Source: Coturnix japonica (taxonomy: Eukaryota > Chordata > Aves > Galliformes > Phasianidae). Taken from it: a stretch of DNA of 64,000 nucleotides. Shown here one piece after another: positions 33,341-60,059 of this stretch (positions are counted from its first letter, which is position 1; each line of letters opens with the position of its first letter). Location: the NCBI RefSeq assembly GCF_001577835.2, contig NC_029521.1, forward strand, positions 17,948,470 to 18,012,469, read 5' to 3'. The position numbers were made by a program, and so were the translations under genes. The notes below the pieces were generated by a model. That model did not search any database. It saw only the letters and a list, made by a program, of their open reading frames with translations, and was not told where the DNA came from.

Positions 33341-35769
33341 TCATTTTAGTCACAGCTCTATTTCCCGACTTTTCCTGCATTTGCACAGGCTGGGTGCTAA
33401 CTGCCCTATTTGCTGCAGATGAATCCACTCAGAAAATATAATGAATATGAATAAAGCAATTCACTTCTAGCGTGGATAAAGCCACATTTGCTTATCTATG
33501 CTATGTTTGCTGCAGCATGGCTGAAGACCAGAAGGCAACCTGTGGGCTGAGGGCCTTCTTCACCTGGAAGTTATTGGGAGAGCAAAAGGTCCAACTCAGA
33601 GGCATAGTTTTCTCTTTGCTGCCATAGGCCCCAAAGTACAGGATAATTCCTTGGGTTTTGAAGCATTATTTCAGATCCTTTTGGTTACTAGAGTGAGACG
33701 GCCTGGCTGCCTAGTCTGACCAAATTATCTCTGTCATATAGTACCATAACTTTAAAACTCTGTGTTATTAACACCAATTTGCTGAATAGCTCCTTGTCTT
33801 ACATCACGGTAGATCCTACAGAGTGAAAGTTTACATTCAAACAAAGCAGAATCAGTTGTCCATTCTTCCTGAGCACGTGCACTGCTGGGATGGAGAACGG
33901 AGGTGCAGTAGTGACAGGGAAGAGAGGAAAGCACAACCCATCAGCCCTGGGCACTGGGAGCTGGGTCCCAGCCTGTCACAGAGTGTGGCTGGAGTTCAGC
34001 TCACACCACCTGTCTGTGCCCTCCTGGAAAAACTAGAACATCGTGGTTTTGCTTCACTAGTTACCACAGCAGTCCTCACTTCTTCCAGTGCCAATTACTC
34101 CTGACTGTAAAGACTAGCATGTAGTGCACTCCATGCAGAATATTCACTACAAATAACAGGTGAGAATAAGCAGTCAAACCAAACCCAAAAACAAGAGCTA
34201 GTCCTGGACAACGGGAAAGATAATCAGGGAATAACTAGCACAGGTAATCAGCAAATCAGTCAAATGAATTGATTTGGCTTTGGCTGGCGTCCCTGCTTCT
34301 GCCTGAGAGCTCCAGTGAAATCCAAATAAGTGGCAGTTATCTTCCACTCTCTTCTTGTTATCTGGTTTTAATGACAGCGGGGGAGAGAGGGGGAAATTAT
34401 GGCTTTGAACAGGATTGTGGCCTTTCATTTAAAGTAAATACTGCAATGAAATGGAAACTGCTTGAAGAATGAGACTGCCCTGGCTTTGTTCTGAGCAGAT
34501 TAAGTTATGTATTAAAACCAGATAATATCAGATTATTACAATGGCTTCAGCACCTTCACTACAAAGAACACGCTGAGAATCAGAAAGTGCTGCTTATAGT
34601 GACCTGAAGGTGTCCAGAAATATGGTGTAAGGTAGCTGTAGCTGTGAAGAGCCAAACTCCAGCCAAGGATCCTGTATTTTATGTTTCAATAAATGTATTT
34701 AACATTAAAACGTACAGTAGGAAAATTCAAAGCGAGTGATGCTTATTCCAGATTTATCTATGTACTTAAAGTATCCAAGTTAAAAGCACAATCTCCTCAG
34801 GTTTCCACATAGGGGATGGAGGGAACCAAACAGGGCACCAGGTGCTGAGTTTCCCTGAGGTCCCAGTTTCTCTCCCCAGCTTCAGGCAGAGCAGAGTGTG
34901 AGTGACAGGGCTCTCTCCTAGGGACTGTGGCAAACATCACAGGGTGAATTCAGGCTCTGCTCTGCTTTGTGAGGAAAACCTGCCCAGAAGGTGGCCTGAG
35001 CCTAAGGTGACAGTCAGGATTTTTGTGGATGTGTGCAATGGAAATATGGCAGAAAATTTACTGGTAGCACCTGGATCCTGGCTGTGTGGGCTCCTGCCTA
35101 CCTTTGGATCAAGTAGTAGAGCCTTGAGCTCAAGAATTCCACACAGGAACAACAAAGCATTGGAAATACAGTGGACACAGAATATTTTATAGTCCTTCTG
35201 TTAGAGAAAGCAGCATCAGTAACAAAACCACATGGCAACTAACTGGCCATCAGTTTAAATTACAAAGAGTTTCATCGCTGTTCCCTGAACTAAATATAAA
35301 TGAAACAACTGACTGGCACCTATGTTGCAGCCCAACAACCAGCAGCCTGACTACCTGGTAAACTGGTAAGCTGTGCTTCTTGTAACGTGCTGCTCACCTC
35401 TTCCATACTCTGCCATAGCTACACCTTTATTTCCACAAATGGATGAACCACAGAAGTAATCACAGTTAGTTCTATTAATACAAAGATATGGCCAAGTATA
35501 TTTCATTAAAATACATAACTCCCTCCCTTCTGAAACACCCTAAAGACCATATCAAACACCTGTGCTTACCCCACAGTCTTCCTAAAGGCCTCCCTTTTTC
35601 ATTTCAGTACTGGTACAAAATAACAAAGATGATTTACAAGTCTGTAGAGTTATGGCAAATTTGATCTAGAAACCAAAGATTAATATTACAGTAAAAACAC
35701 ACTATAAATATTTTGATAGTGCTTACCTTTGTACTGCATAATTTCAACACTGTCACATCTTCAGAAGGT

Positions 35770-35852
35770 ACTTCTATGTGGAGCCAGGAGTTGAACTCAA
35801 CAATCCTTGTGGGCCCCTTCCAACTCAGGATACCCTGTGATTCTGTGATTCT
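35770..35852 (+). mobile_element. CR1: Short CR1 3' end with octamer tail
   Basis: gtggagccaggagttgaact and gggccccttccaactcagga are followed by two copies of the (g)attctgtg tail unit, as at CR1 3' ends. About 80 bp, heavily 5' truncated. Confidence 0.85.
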
Positions 35853-36059
35853 GCTGCCACTAGGTTTGAAGATGCTACTTCAGCTGCTTTCCCAAGGGCT
35901 CAACCTCCGCAGAATTCCTCCACATTTCCAAAGCTTGTACCCAGATATATGGAGGGCATTGAGGAGTAGGGAAATACACATTGTGAAGCCATTACAGTTT
36001 TAAAAGATTAAATAATTTCTGAGGAGTCTCATTTTTGCAAAGCCTAAATTATCTTCCTT

Positions 36060-36860
36060 AATAATTGTTTTTAATATTAAAAGAAAAAAACAAAAACCCA
36101 CAAAAACATGAAAGTCAGATTTAATTGTAGATCTCAGACCCACTTCAACATATTGTGAATAACACTGACAAAAATGGAGAAGACACAGGACAAAACTTTG
36201 CTACATAATGTTTATATTCCGTATTTTATTTTACTTCTGTAATTTTTTAACATTTTGCTCCCGATTTATTGGAAAGAAAATGAAGAAAATGAAATCAGAA
36301 AGAAAGTGAGGTTTCAACCCAGAGAGTTTTCTCACATTAGAAAACAAAAATGAAAGGCAGGAAAATGAAATGCAAGCTAAAAATATTCAGAGACAATTAA
36401 ACGTAATGGAAAAAAAGCTCCTATCACTTAACTGAATTTTCGCTGCTAGAGCAGTTCTATGTTTGCTATTCACAGGTACTACCAACATTTATGATAGTAA
36501 CCTTTATAAAGTCAATTTAATTATCTTTATCTTATTACAAATAATAAATTCAGTTGTCCTACAATGAAAATCAATTGTCAACATAAGCTATGGTTAACAT
36601 CTAATAAAACAGCCTTCTGTAAATTCATGATTAATAAGATTGGCTTCTGTATTAACTAACAGACAACATAAAATTTCCTCCCTTGCATTAATCTGTATAT
36701 TCAAGGTTCATCCTGTTGGACTGAGTTTCCTAAAATAAACCATCAGAGTGAACAAGCAAAAATTTTGGTGCCTATCATCATTTAATTATAATGATTTAAT
36801 GAAGGTTTTTAAAATTAATGCCATATTTTAATTAAGCCATGAAGCTGCTGGCTCTAACAA
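36060..36860. promoter_or_regulatory. Candidate conserved AT-rich noncoding block
   Basis: Dense in TAATTA/ATTAAT homeodomain cores, including ATCATT-TAATTAT-AATGAT (36777-36795, 6-bp arms) and TTTTAATTAAG near 36829-36838. No mobile element texture was seen. Conservation is untested. Confidence 0.25.
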
Positions 36861-38500
36861 AGGATAAACATTTCACTCATTGTTTCCTTCAACTGCCACG
36901 ATTACCTGGACAAATCCTTCTGAACATTATGAAACTTTTATTTGCCAGAGAGCAGAGAGCCTTGGATTTCTGCTTTAAGATTATCATTACCAAGTTAGAA
37001 TGCACTTCAGAAATAGAGAATCTGATCCCTCACCTTACCATTTTTGTATAAGCCAAGTGACTGCCACAGAATTATCCTCTTCCAAAACCAGAGAGTAAAC
37101 TTTAAGAGGCAGCAATCATTATTACTCAAGTGGGTATGGAGGAGGAGAAAATAAATATCTTACCACATAGTTCACCTGCTTTGCTTGATACTTGTCATAA
37201 ATGCTAAAAGAAGAGAATATTTTCTTAGCTGCTGATTTTGTTATTTTTCACTTTGAAAATGGCCAGGTTAATTAGGATAAGAAAAGATACATTCCTTTCA
37301 ATTAACTTCTGCCAATGAAAATATTAATTCTTTTTCACACACACAAAAAAATCTTCACACAGTAGCATTAGTACTTTGAACATTATAAGAATGAAATCAT
37401 AATCAAAGTTATGTTATCAGCAATTGTAGATAATCATATTTAGAAAGACTCAAAAAAATAATTAAAAAAAAAAAAAACCAAACAGATTATATAGAATACA
37501 TTTATTTCATTCTTACATTTTGGTAATTAAAAGTGTAATCGTCAAGTTCAACATTTCAGTCACTCCTTGAATTACAGAGTTTGGGCTATAACAGGCCAAG
37601 ACTCCCCAGAGGATTTCAAGAGTAACTAATAAAGCTATGGAAACATTTAATATTCCAGAGAGAAACACCACCACCCTCCTCCAGTTAATCCCTATTAGTT
37701 TACAAAATCTAATTTTATGCTACCTAAAAGTTGAACTTTTTCAAAGATTTGCGTATCAGTTTATAACCGACAGCATTTGAAATAAAATAAGCATGCTAAA
37801 TATTGTTCAGACCCCTTATAAAAATGGCAGTTTATTCCAGTCTTTTTCCTAAAAGGAGAGCATCAAATCAAGCATTTTTTTCCTTACACGCATTGCAACA
37901 AGGCACCCTCATTTTTGCAGGCAGGCCTTTTAGGAACCAAGGATGATTTCAGATGTATTGTGAACACAGATCTGAACAGTCACTTAGCTGCCCAGTGCTC
38001 CTACTAAGTTGTGGATTTTTAACATTTTCAAGAATGAGCATATCAGTACTGCTGTGAATTGAGTCTGGGTTCAACTTTCAAGAGTGGCCTATTTTGCTAG
38101 GTGGTCTACGCCCCACCTGTAATACTGCTCTGTATAAACCCTACTAACACAAAACCTGGAATGATTTATTGTTATTTAAGTTCATAAAGCGACTATGTGT
38201 GTGGGCAGGTAGTTTATGGAGCATAGTCCTCTACCATAAAAAGTAGTTTCTAACAAGGAGAGAAAAAAATAGTAGCCAAATGGTTATAAACAGTCACTTA
38301 AAAGTATATATTTAGCAACTATATATTTAATTTTCCCCGTTTTTAATGTTCTAGAAGATTAGAATTCACTTTTTGCCCTTTAAATGCTTTTTGATGGAAA
38401 AGAAATTTTAACCTTTTTTATTTTTCCATCTTCTATATTCAAATTTTCTTTTATCACTCTGAAGAGCTATAGGCTCTCTTGTTTCCTCTGCTCATTTAAC

Positions 38501-40588
38501 ATATGATTACAAAGGGGACTGATGTCTAACAGAACAAAGAAAGTAGAGCCTAACAACTACATACCTTCTCACTCCTCTCAAGTCCCACACAACTGCTTCT
38601 GATACCTGAAATACAAGCAGCCAGCAACAGCAGTCAGCTTGGAAGCAGAAAGCTTCCTTTCCTCCAGTCTCTTCATTGCTCCCTTTCAATTGAAAAGAAA
38701 GCTGGTGGCTCTGATTATTGTTTCCTGTTGTCTTTTTATCACTCTTCACACATTACATGTGTTTAAGCTCTTTTTCCCCTGTTCATTTTACCATTCATTG
38801 TACATATTTCTGGTTTTTTTGTTTTTGTTTTTTTTTTCCTTTTCTTTTTTTTGCTGTTAATTCAAGAGTTGCCCCACTTGGCTGCTAATCTAGAATCAGA
38901 CGGAAAAATTACCCAGTTAGAGCGCAGCTGTATGCTACAATCCCAGTCACACCACAACTCTACCTCCAGCTCAGCGCAACTAACTCAGTCAGCTTATGAC
39001 CTCCCGACTTGTTCTGTGGAAACAGCTTCGATACTTCTTATGAGTGATACTTTCTAACAAGCCAAATAGATACCATTAATAGATACCATTCTGTAAACTA
39101 CACCAGATCACCAATTTCTTCTCTACAGGTTAAACCTGTATATCCAGTAACCCTATGTAAGCAAAGTTAAGGAAGGTGTCTCTTACAGCTAAACAAGTAG
39201 GTTTTGCTTCCTATTTTAGCAAATGCCCATGCAACAGAGATCTCAGAGAGCATTTAATTACTACAAACATCTATTGATCCTGTGGCAAAGCTCAAGCTGT
39301 GATTCTGAACATTTCACTCAGGTGCAGCTCCTTCCTTAAACAAACGCTCACCACAGTTTGAATATAGGGTTATCCTAGCAGAAGCATAAAATTATTAGGT
39401 TTTCAAACCTGCTCTTGTAACAGATGTTTGACTAAAACCTCAGCAAAATGCCTGTTCCTAAATCCTAGTTAGCAATCGGCGCTGGAGGTTTAGAGTAACA
39501 CTTCAGTGTTAGAGCCACCTAGTGGAAGAAGAGAACGTGGCAAGGAAGCAGAGAGTATCCAAGTTTTTCATCCCATTCAGCTTTCTGGCATGACCACTAC
39601 ACACCAGGCCCAACGAAAGGAGCAGTTACCTGCCATAATATTATTGCAAATGTAAGAAAACACATCTCTCTGAAAAGAGAAAGCAAGCACTCCTAAAGAT
39701 TCATACAACTGTTAAAGCCTTTCAATATGAGAAAAGCAACCTGCATCTGTACCAAGGAAAATCAAACAGCTATGGACAAGGGTAGTTTCAAGAAGTTAAA
39801 TAAGCATAGATACTGGCATCATTTTAATGGATGTGCCCTGGACGCCTACCTGTGCAATGTGGTGTAGGGAGCCTGCTTTGGCAGGAGGGTTGGACTCTAT
39901 TTCTAGAGGTCCCTTCCAACCCCTACAATTCTGTGATTCTGTGATCATTCCTTGGCATTGGCTGCTCCAGTTTGTTTGTTCACACCAGTCTTGTGAACTC
40001 CATATGGAAAAATTAAGGCTGAAAGACTTGCAGAAATGCCTTTCAGCTAGGAAATGGACAGATCACACTAACAAAAATCTTGTCAGTGTAAAAGAACCTA
40101 GATGCTAAGCCTTGGAGAATTCTTACATCCATTAGGTTTCTGTTATCAGAATTTCACAATATACCAACCACACTGATAGAAACATTCCCACAGACAAAAC
40201 AAGATTTCAAAACCCCTTTATATAGGGTTCCAAACTTCACATAATAGAAAGATCTAGTATATAAGCTAAGTACTAAGATGATACAAATAAAACAATAATG
40301 TATCAGTGGACATACAGCTGCCTTGTTCATACTTTTGTCTCCTGCTATCTGCTGCTAAAGAAAAGAGATTAGCTTCACCCATGAAGAAAAATAACAGGTA
40401 AGAAGTGGTACAGAAATACAGCTGATCAGTCTATCTGGTGCCATAACTAAGAGAATCACAGTGAAAGGGTATAATCAAAATTATTGATCTTTATCTAAAT
40501 GGTGTCCAGAGCATCTATTTTGCAGATACACTAATGTTTTAGCTATATTATCAAGTTTAAGACCAAAACCACATATGCATACACATCT
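38501..40588. other. Intergenic DNA downstream of KIF11
   Basis: No gene seen. It holds a T-rich simple stretch at about 38812-38852, a small direct repeat (gataccattaatagatacca, 39069-39088) and one CR1 end (39826-39944). Confidence 0.55.
39826..39944 (+). mobile_element. CR1: Short CR1 3' end with octamer tail
   Basis: aggagggttggactctattt and agaggtcccttccaacccct lead into attctgtgattctgtgat, the classic CR1 terminus. About 120 bp, little diverged from the CR1 3' consensus as I know it, so a comparatively young copy. Confidence 0.92.
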
Positions 40589-41044
40589 GTACTCTATGTA
40601 TCAACTGATTTATTTAAAAGTATCCCAAAGACAACCATCTACTTTATAGCAACAGAAATAAGTGTAAGACAAGTACAAAAACAGACCACATATTTACAAT
40701 GAAAAACCCAGCATTATTCCATATCCCTTCCTGCTACTACAAATCTAATAAGAAGCAGAAAGCAATCTATTAATTGACAGGATAAAAAAAAGTCACGTAA
40801 CATACAGCACCATAATCTGCAGGTTTTTTTTTTGTTTTGTTTTAAAAATAGAACTGTTAATACTTTGCAAGCCATCATATATAAAAACAGAACAAAGGCA
40901 GGACATATTGGGTCAAGTTTCGGATCCAACGTTGCATCAATATATCACTATATACAGAGGCAGAATAACGAAGAGAACTTATGGCTCAGTAGATAACCAA
41001 AAGTATTCGATAAGAATCTGCACTATATACATATATGTATAATC
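40589..41044 (-). other. KIF11: KIF11 3' untranslated region
   Basis: About 455 bp of AT-rich DNA from the stop to shortly past an AATAAA hexamer on the minus strand (40609-40614). Longer forms are possible, as further TTTATT words occur downstream. Confidence 0.55.
40609..40614 (-). terminator. KIF11: KIF11 polyadenylation signal AATAAA
   Basis: The first canonical hexamer after the KIF11 stop codon, about 430 bases downstream in the transcript direction. Confidence 0.55.
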
Positions 41045-55333
<14,289 letters not shown>

Positions 55334-55640
55334 GGCGCACCCGGACGCGATGGTGCCGACAGCAGAAGAACAGAGCGCGCTGCCTGGACTCGGCTGACGC
55401 TGAAGCGCAGACCCGGCCGCCGCACAACGCCCAGCAGCGCGCACCGCAGCCTCCTTCGAACCGCGCGCTGCAGCCGCCCGACCAATCAGCGCCCGCCCGC
55501 CAGGCACCATGGGAACTGCTTTCAAATTTCTGCGGCTGACGCGCAAACAAAGCGGAAGCGGAAGCGGCCCGTCCTGCCGGGACAGCACCGCCCCCCACCA
55601 ACCATGGAGGAGCCGACCTGAAACTGAGCCGCGAGGGGGC
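55334..55640 (-). promoter_or_regulatory. KIF11: KIF11 5' UTR and CpG-island promoter
   Basis: CpG-rich DNA running about 300 bp upstream of the ATG (the island also covers exon 1). It holds a CCAAT box (plus CCAAT 55482-55486) and, about 20 bp closer to the gene, the CHR-type hexamer TTCGAA (55455-55460) preceded by GCGC-rich DNA. A second CHR-type word, TTTGAA on the minus strand, is at 55521-55526. CCAAT plus CHR is the arrangement of G2/M genes bound by NF-Y and MuvB complexes, and KIF11 is such a gene. No TATA box was seen. Confidence 0.55.
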
Positions 55641-55699
55641 GCCACAGAGACACAGTGAGAGCGGGCAGCGCACGACGTGCCGCCGTGTGGGACCGTGAC

Positions 55700-57539
55700 G
55701 GCGGGTGGGGGAGGAGCTGTCCTTGCTGTGACAGGGGCAGGGAGCAGCGCCACGCGGTGCTCGTTCACTTCGCTCCACAGTGAGAACAATGTCAGAGCTC
55801 ACCAGTCTCAGCACAGGGAAGGACACAAGGTGTCGGTTCTTGGCCTGCTGTAAGCAGGCATTGATTCACAGAACATGAACATTCATGGATGTGTCTGATG
55901 TGAAACATGCTGAGGATGAGGCAGGACAACAGCTGGGAAATCAGTGCTTAAGAGCAATGTTCATTAGCAGCCTCTCTCAGCCGCTGTCTGCTCTTTGTTC
56001 CACATAAGACCTTACTGATTTTATGCCACTAAAAACAACATTAATGTATGTACGGCAATAATACATATGGAAAATAGCAAATATAATAAATAACAAATAT
56101 TACATAGGATATATATACTGCATGAAAATAAAAGTACTTTGCAAGGACAAACATTTAAAAGTCTGTAACCATCAGATGAACTGCTGCCTTTCAACCCATT
56201 GAGATCATTCAGGCTCTAACCCAGAAAATAAGGCAACGAGTCCAAGAAAATGCTTGTAACAAAAGTTCTTTTAATTTAAAAGCACTGAAAACTACAGAAT
56301 ATATGATTTCTATCAGTGTTGAAGCTCAACTTTGCAACCACAATGAGTTTGGTGGGTTGATGAAGCATTAGTAACTCTATGAGCCTCTAATGAAACACCA
56401 AAATCACAATAATACATTTTTGTTTCAGTTAAGATTTAACCAAGAAGGAAAATTAGTACAACACAAAAGCAACAGCAATTGCAAATTGAGAGCACAACCA
56501 TTCTTAAGTGTTTTGTTTGTTAGTTTGTGTGTGTGTATTATATGTGTGCCAGGAGTAAAAATAAATCATACTTACAGCTGTATCGGAGTTTCTGCTAGAC
56601 TGGAGAAGCTGAATGCAGGTTATGCAGCACACTGAAACTTCAGTTTTTTGCTCTCTACTCCCTCACACAGATCATAGATAAGAAGGCAGCATTGACAGAC
56701 GTCTTTTCATCTCATTTCTGCCTCGCTGTTCTTTTCTGGTATGAACATACGATCTGCATCAGTCAGAATTTTGCTCAAAATACAAACATGTCTGTCATTA
56801 ACAGACAAGAGATCATACAAACCTGCATTTAAACAACAGGAATCAATCTAATTATTAGGAGCTAAATCTGTGCTAAGTGGAAAACAGAAACTTCTGGGAT
56901 TCAAGTCAGCTTAAAAATCGCAGTTTGACAGCGGTAGCTCTGCTTTACAAAGTCAATGTATGGCACAATGGCCAATCGTTTCCTGAGACTAGGTTGAGCC
57001 TAAAGATATTAACACACAATAAACACAAACTGAGTCACAGGGAGCCAGCGTTTCACAAGCAATGAAAGTAAACATGAGAAAAAAAGAATATTAAGGATAA
57101 TCTAAACAGTGGTTATGAGAATGACCTGCAGGAATGCATGTTTACATTGTACTGTGAGAAGTGCTTTATTCTTTTCTTTTTAGGAAAAAACAAAAAGCAT
57201 GACAGAAAAGTAATCCACAGTGTAATACGCACATCTGCCAGAATGGCTGCAGCAGAGATTGCTCTTTATTGATTTATAAAGGCAGTTTTTCAATAAACCT
57301 GGAAAACAGGCCCACATTTTACAGTGATATTCACTGAAAATGAATGTTTCAAAACTCAGTAAATCAGATCAGGTGACCTGGATAATTATGGGTATGGAGG
57401 CTTGGCAAATTGAACTGTTGACACTAAAACACGATTAGCTAAGAATTAAGAAAGGCCTAATAATGGAGAGATATAATTATAAGCTTGAATAGAACCTCTT
57501 TTGACTACTAACATGGTACACATTATATAAGCTGAAATG
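55700..57539. other. Intergenic DNA between KIF11 and IDE (left part), no gene seen
   Basis: AT-rich DNA upstream of the KIF11 promoter. Only short frames are present, with no repeat recognised by eye. Confidence 0.55.
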
Positions 57540-57740
57540 GGTCAGAGAAAGGTCTTCACATACAATCACCACTGAAGGAGCAGAGGGGCAGTCTGACACA
57601 ATGGCATCTGATATAAAAGTGTGCATGAAGTATAGGAGTGTCACTGATTTTCTCTATGTGGAAACGATGGCACACACTGATGTTCATCAGCAACTGCTGA
57701 ACATTTATGGAGACCAAACAACCCTCAGTTTTCAACAGGA
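57540..57740 (+). mobile_element. Mariner-family DNA transposon fragment (transposase N-terminus)
   Basis: The plus frame from the ATG at 57601 reads MASDIKVCMKYRSVTDFLYV then ETMAHTDVHQQLLNIYGDQT before losing similarity and stopping at 57742. This is the helix-turn-helix start of mariner transposases (KVCMKFRSVIEFLYAEKI then TPIDIHRCLLN-YGDQT in the copies I know). Only about 43 residues remain. The catalytic DD34D part is absent and no terminal repeats were identified, so it is a truncated relic. Its relation to the chicken mariner Galluhop is likely but untested. Confidence 0.75.
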
Positions 57741-57785
57741 ATAGAAAACACCTGTTTAGAATAAAACAGTTTTGAACCTGACTAC

Positions 57786-57941
57786 CTTCAGGATTGCTTT
57801 TCCTGCACAGTACAGCCATGTCACATATCCTGAAGAGGGATCTGCTACACTATCAGGCTCCTTCATGGCAATTTTTGAATAATTTCCACAGTGACTCCAA
57901 ATCTTAAATCCTTTTGATCTTTTTGAGAAGACCATTTTTTC
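57786..57941 (-). other. Exon-like open frame of unknown identity
   Basis: On the minus strand a 156-bp phase-0 open segment is bounded by CTGCTCTACAG before it and AAG|GTAGTC after it. It would code 52 residues, starting EKMVFSKRSKGFKIWSHCGN and ending SSGYVTWLYCAGKAILK. I do not recognise the protein, and no companion exons were found nearby. It lies only about 45 bp from the mariner fragment, so it could be a relic exon, part of another repeat, or chance. Confidence 0.25.
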
Positions 57942-57971
57942 CTGTAGAGCAGATAAGGAAATCAGCACCAA

Positions 57972-60055
57972 CTGCTTTCAAGCAATTAAAACCCTATAGG
58001 AGAAAAATAAATAAATAAACAGCTGGGCTACACTGAGGAAATTCTTTATTTTTGGTAATGGTGTCATATAAAAATACTTTAAAAACATACAAAATACATC
58101 CAAAATAATTGAAGGAGGGTGGTTCCTGGCTAGTATATAAACTGAAACAGTGTAGTTAATTATAATAATATATGTTCTAAATAAATATCAGCACGACCTT
58201 TAAACAAGCTTACAGGAAGTAGAAACAATAAAACAGGTACAAAGTATAAAAGGTGTGAACTTTGTTCTTTTTGATACATGAAGATGTGATCTTTCATCAT
58301 CACAGCTATACAAGGAGAAGCCCTTGCTCTAGATGCAACTATTCCCACAGTTCTGCTGATGTAGCACATTTCATGGTTTCATGATTTTTTGTTATTGATA
58401 TTCCACATCATCAAACCCTGTAGTGCACTGGGAGTTAAAGAGTTAACACTCCAGGTCTGTGGAGAGTTCCAGGTACCTGCTTTTCAGAAGTGAACAACAA
58501 CAACATATTACTTACCCCAGAAGGATGTGTTGTTCTGTTTCCATTTTCCATTCAGTGGGAGAGATGTAACTGTTTGCAGACCATGACATGTCCCTCTTTT
58601 GTCTTTCTATTTGCCACTGGAGACATCTTGCCTCCAGTATTAGAGAAAAGCCTTTGGTTTTTGGATACTCTCTTTTTCTCTTTTTATTTGATTTATTAGC
58701 TTCAACTCCAATTACACTGTATCATATTGTATTATCTGGCATTCCAATATCTCTTTTTTTAGTAAGTTAGCTTTCCTCCTCAGATCGTTGCCACCGTTTT
58801 GTTTTTAGGCCCATCTCGCTACCCTTCTCCTGGGGTGTGGGTCCATGGGTTCCACCAGCCCATTAGTCACAGAACCGGGCTGAACCAGTCCTGAAACTGC
58901 TGACATACATACAAGGCTTAGGTGAGATCTCTATGAAAGGTGGTATTTACCAGAGCAACTAACACAGTTGAAAAAAAGCAGGGTACATTAGAGCAGAAAA
59001 CTCTTCCAGGACCTGAAAAAGGGAAAAAAAAAAACAAAAAAAAACTTGTAGACTTCTGTAGCTTTCACATGACAGCTGATATGACCCATCTACATCTTAA
59101 AATAGCAGAAGAGGCAGAAGCATTTCTTCTACTCCAAATCCCAACCTTTTAATCCCCTGGTTGCTTCAGGATGAAAGCAGACCTATGACTAAGGAGATCA
59201 CTTGGCAGTTTGCCTTCTGCTCAGCACAGCAGCATAACCCTTTCTGATGCACAGGCAATGGTGATAGGACAGAATGAAGATTAAAGATCTCATCACTGAT
59301 CCTTTCTTTTCCCTCCACCCTTATCTTCTCTCTTACATACACCAGGAAATGGAAAAAAACAGATTACCTCGAACTAGAATCTCCTGAGGACAACGTGACA
59401 CTTCCTTTTTCCATGATGTACCGTGTTGTGCTAAAACTAGTCTCCCACACAATTCTAAATCTAATCAGTTAATTTAGGCGAAAACTGCTCTGCTCTAACC
59501 AGGTTTAGTTAACTTGTGAGACAGTTCTGTATCTAAACTGAGACCAGAGTGTGGGTGTGCTTGATACAGACATGACTACTTTAAATTGGGAAGCTCAGGT
59601 ACAGACAGAAACATCCCTATAGCAGCCCAGGCTTCAATGGGAACCAACAGCTGAATGTCTACCAAAACTCCCTGACAGATTTCGTTGACCATATGGAGTA
59701 CCATACTGTCATTCTGAACAACTAATTTGACCAAAGACGACAGGTTTAAAAGCTGCATTAGATACATCTTCACTCCCATCTCTGGATACAGGAATATCCT
59801 GAGCTGAGTCATTGGTTCTGAAGGACAGCAGGGTACTGTAAAATGCTTCCAGCTGTGACCTACCACCCGTAAGGAAGGCAGCAAGAAGTACATGGACTGA
59901 AACTGGGCACTAAACATAGTATATTGAAATATTTTCAGTATTTTTATGTTTTGTGAAATAGGACAGTGGAAACAAGCTACATCTAAAGAAAGCAAGTTAT
60001 TAGGAACACAAACAGGTGTTGTGGTGACTTTTTCCAGCTGCTTTACCTAAAAATC
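57972..60055. other. Intergenic DNA upstream of IDE, no gene seen
   Basis: AT-rich. A 139-codon minus-strand frame at 59576-59995 shows no recognised domain. No confirmed repeat. Confidence 0.5.
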
Positions 60056-60059
60056 AATT

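Larger units (their letters stand above)
32601..38500. other. Intergenic DNA between HHEX and KIF11 (middle part), no gene seen
   Basis: Apart from the CR1 pieces listed separately, no coding frame or RNA gene was recognised. The stretch 36000-37500 is exceptionally AT-rich and repeat-free and is noted as a possible regulatory desert. Confidence 0.5.

Noticed and set aside
59576-59995. 139-codon minus-strand frame rich in Leu/Val
   Set aside because: The length is within chance expectation for this much noncoding DNA. No splice framing or recognised domain was found. I considered a transposase relic but could not match one.
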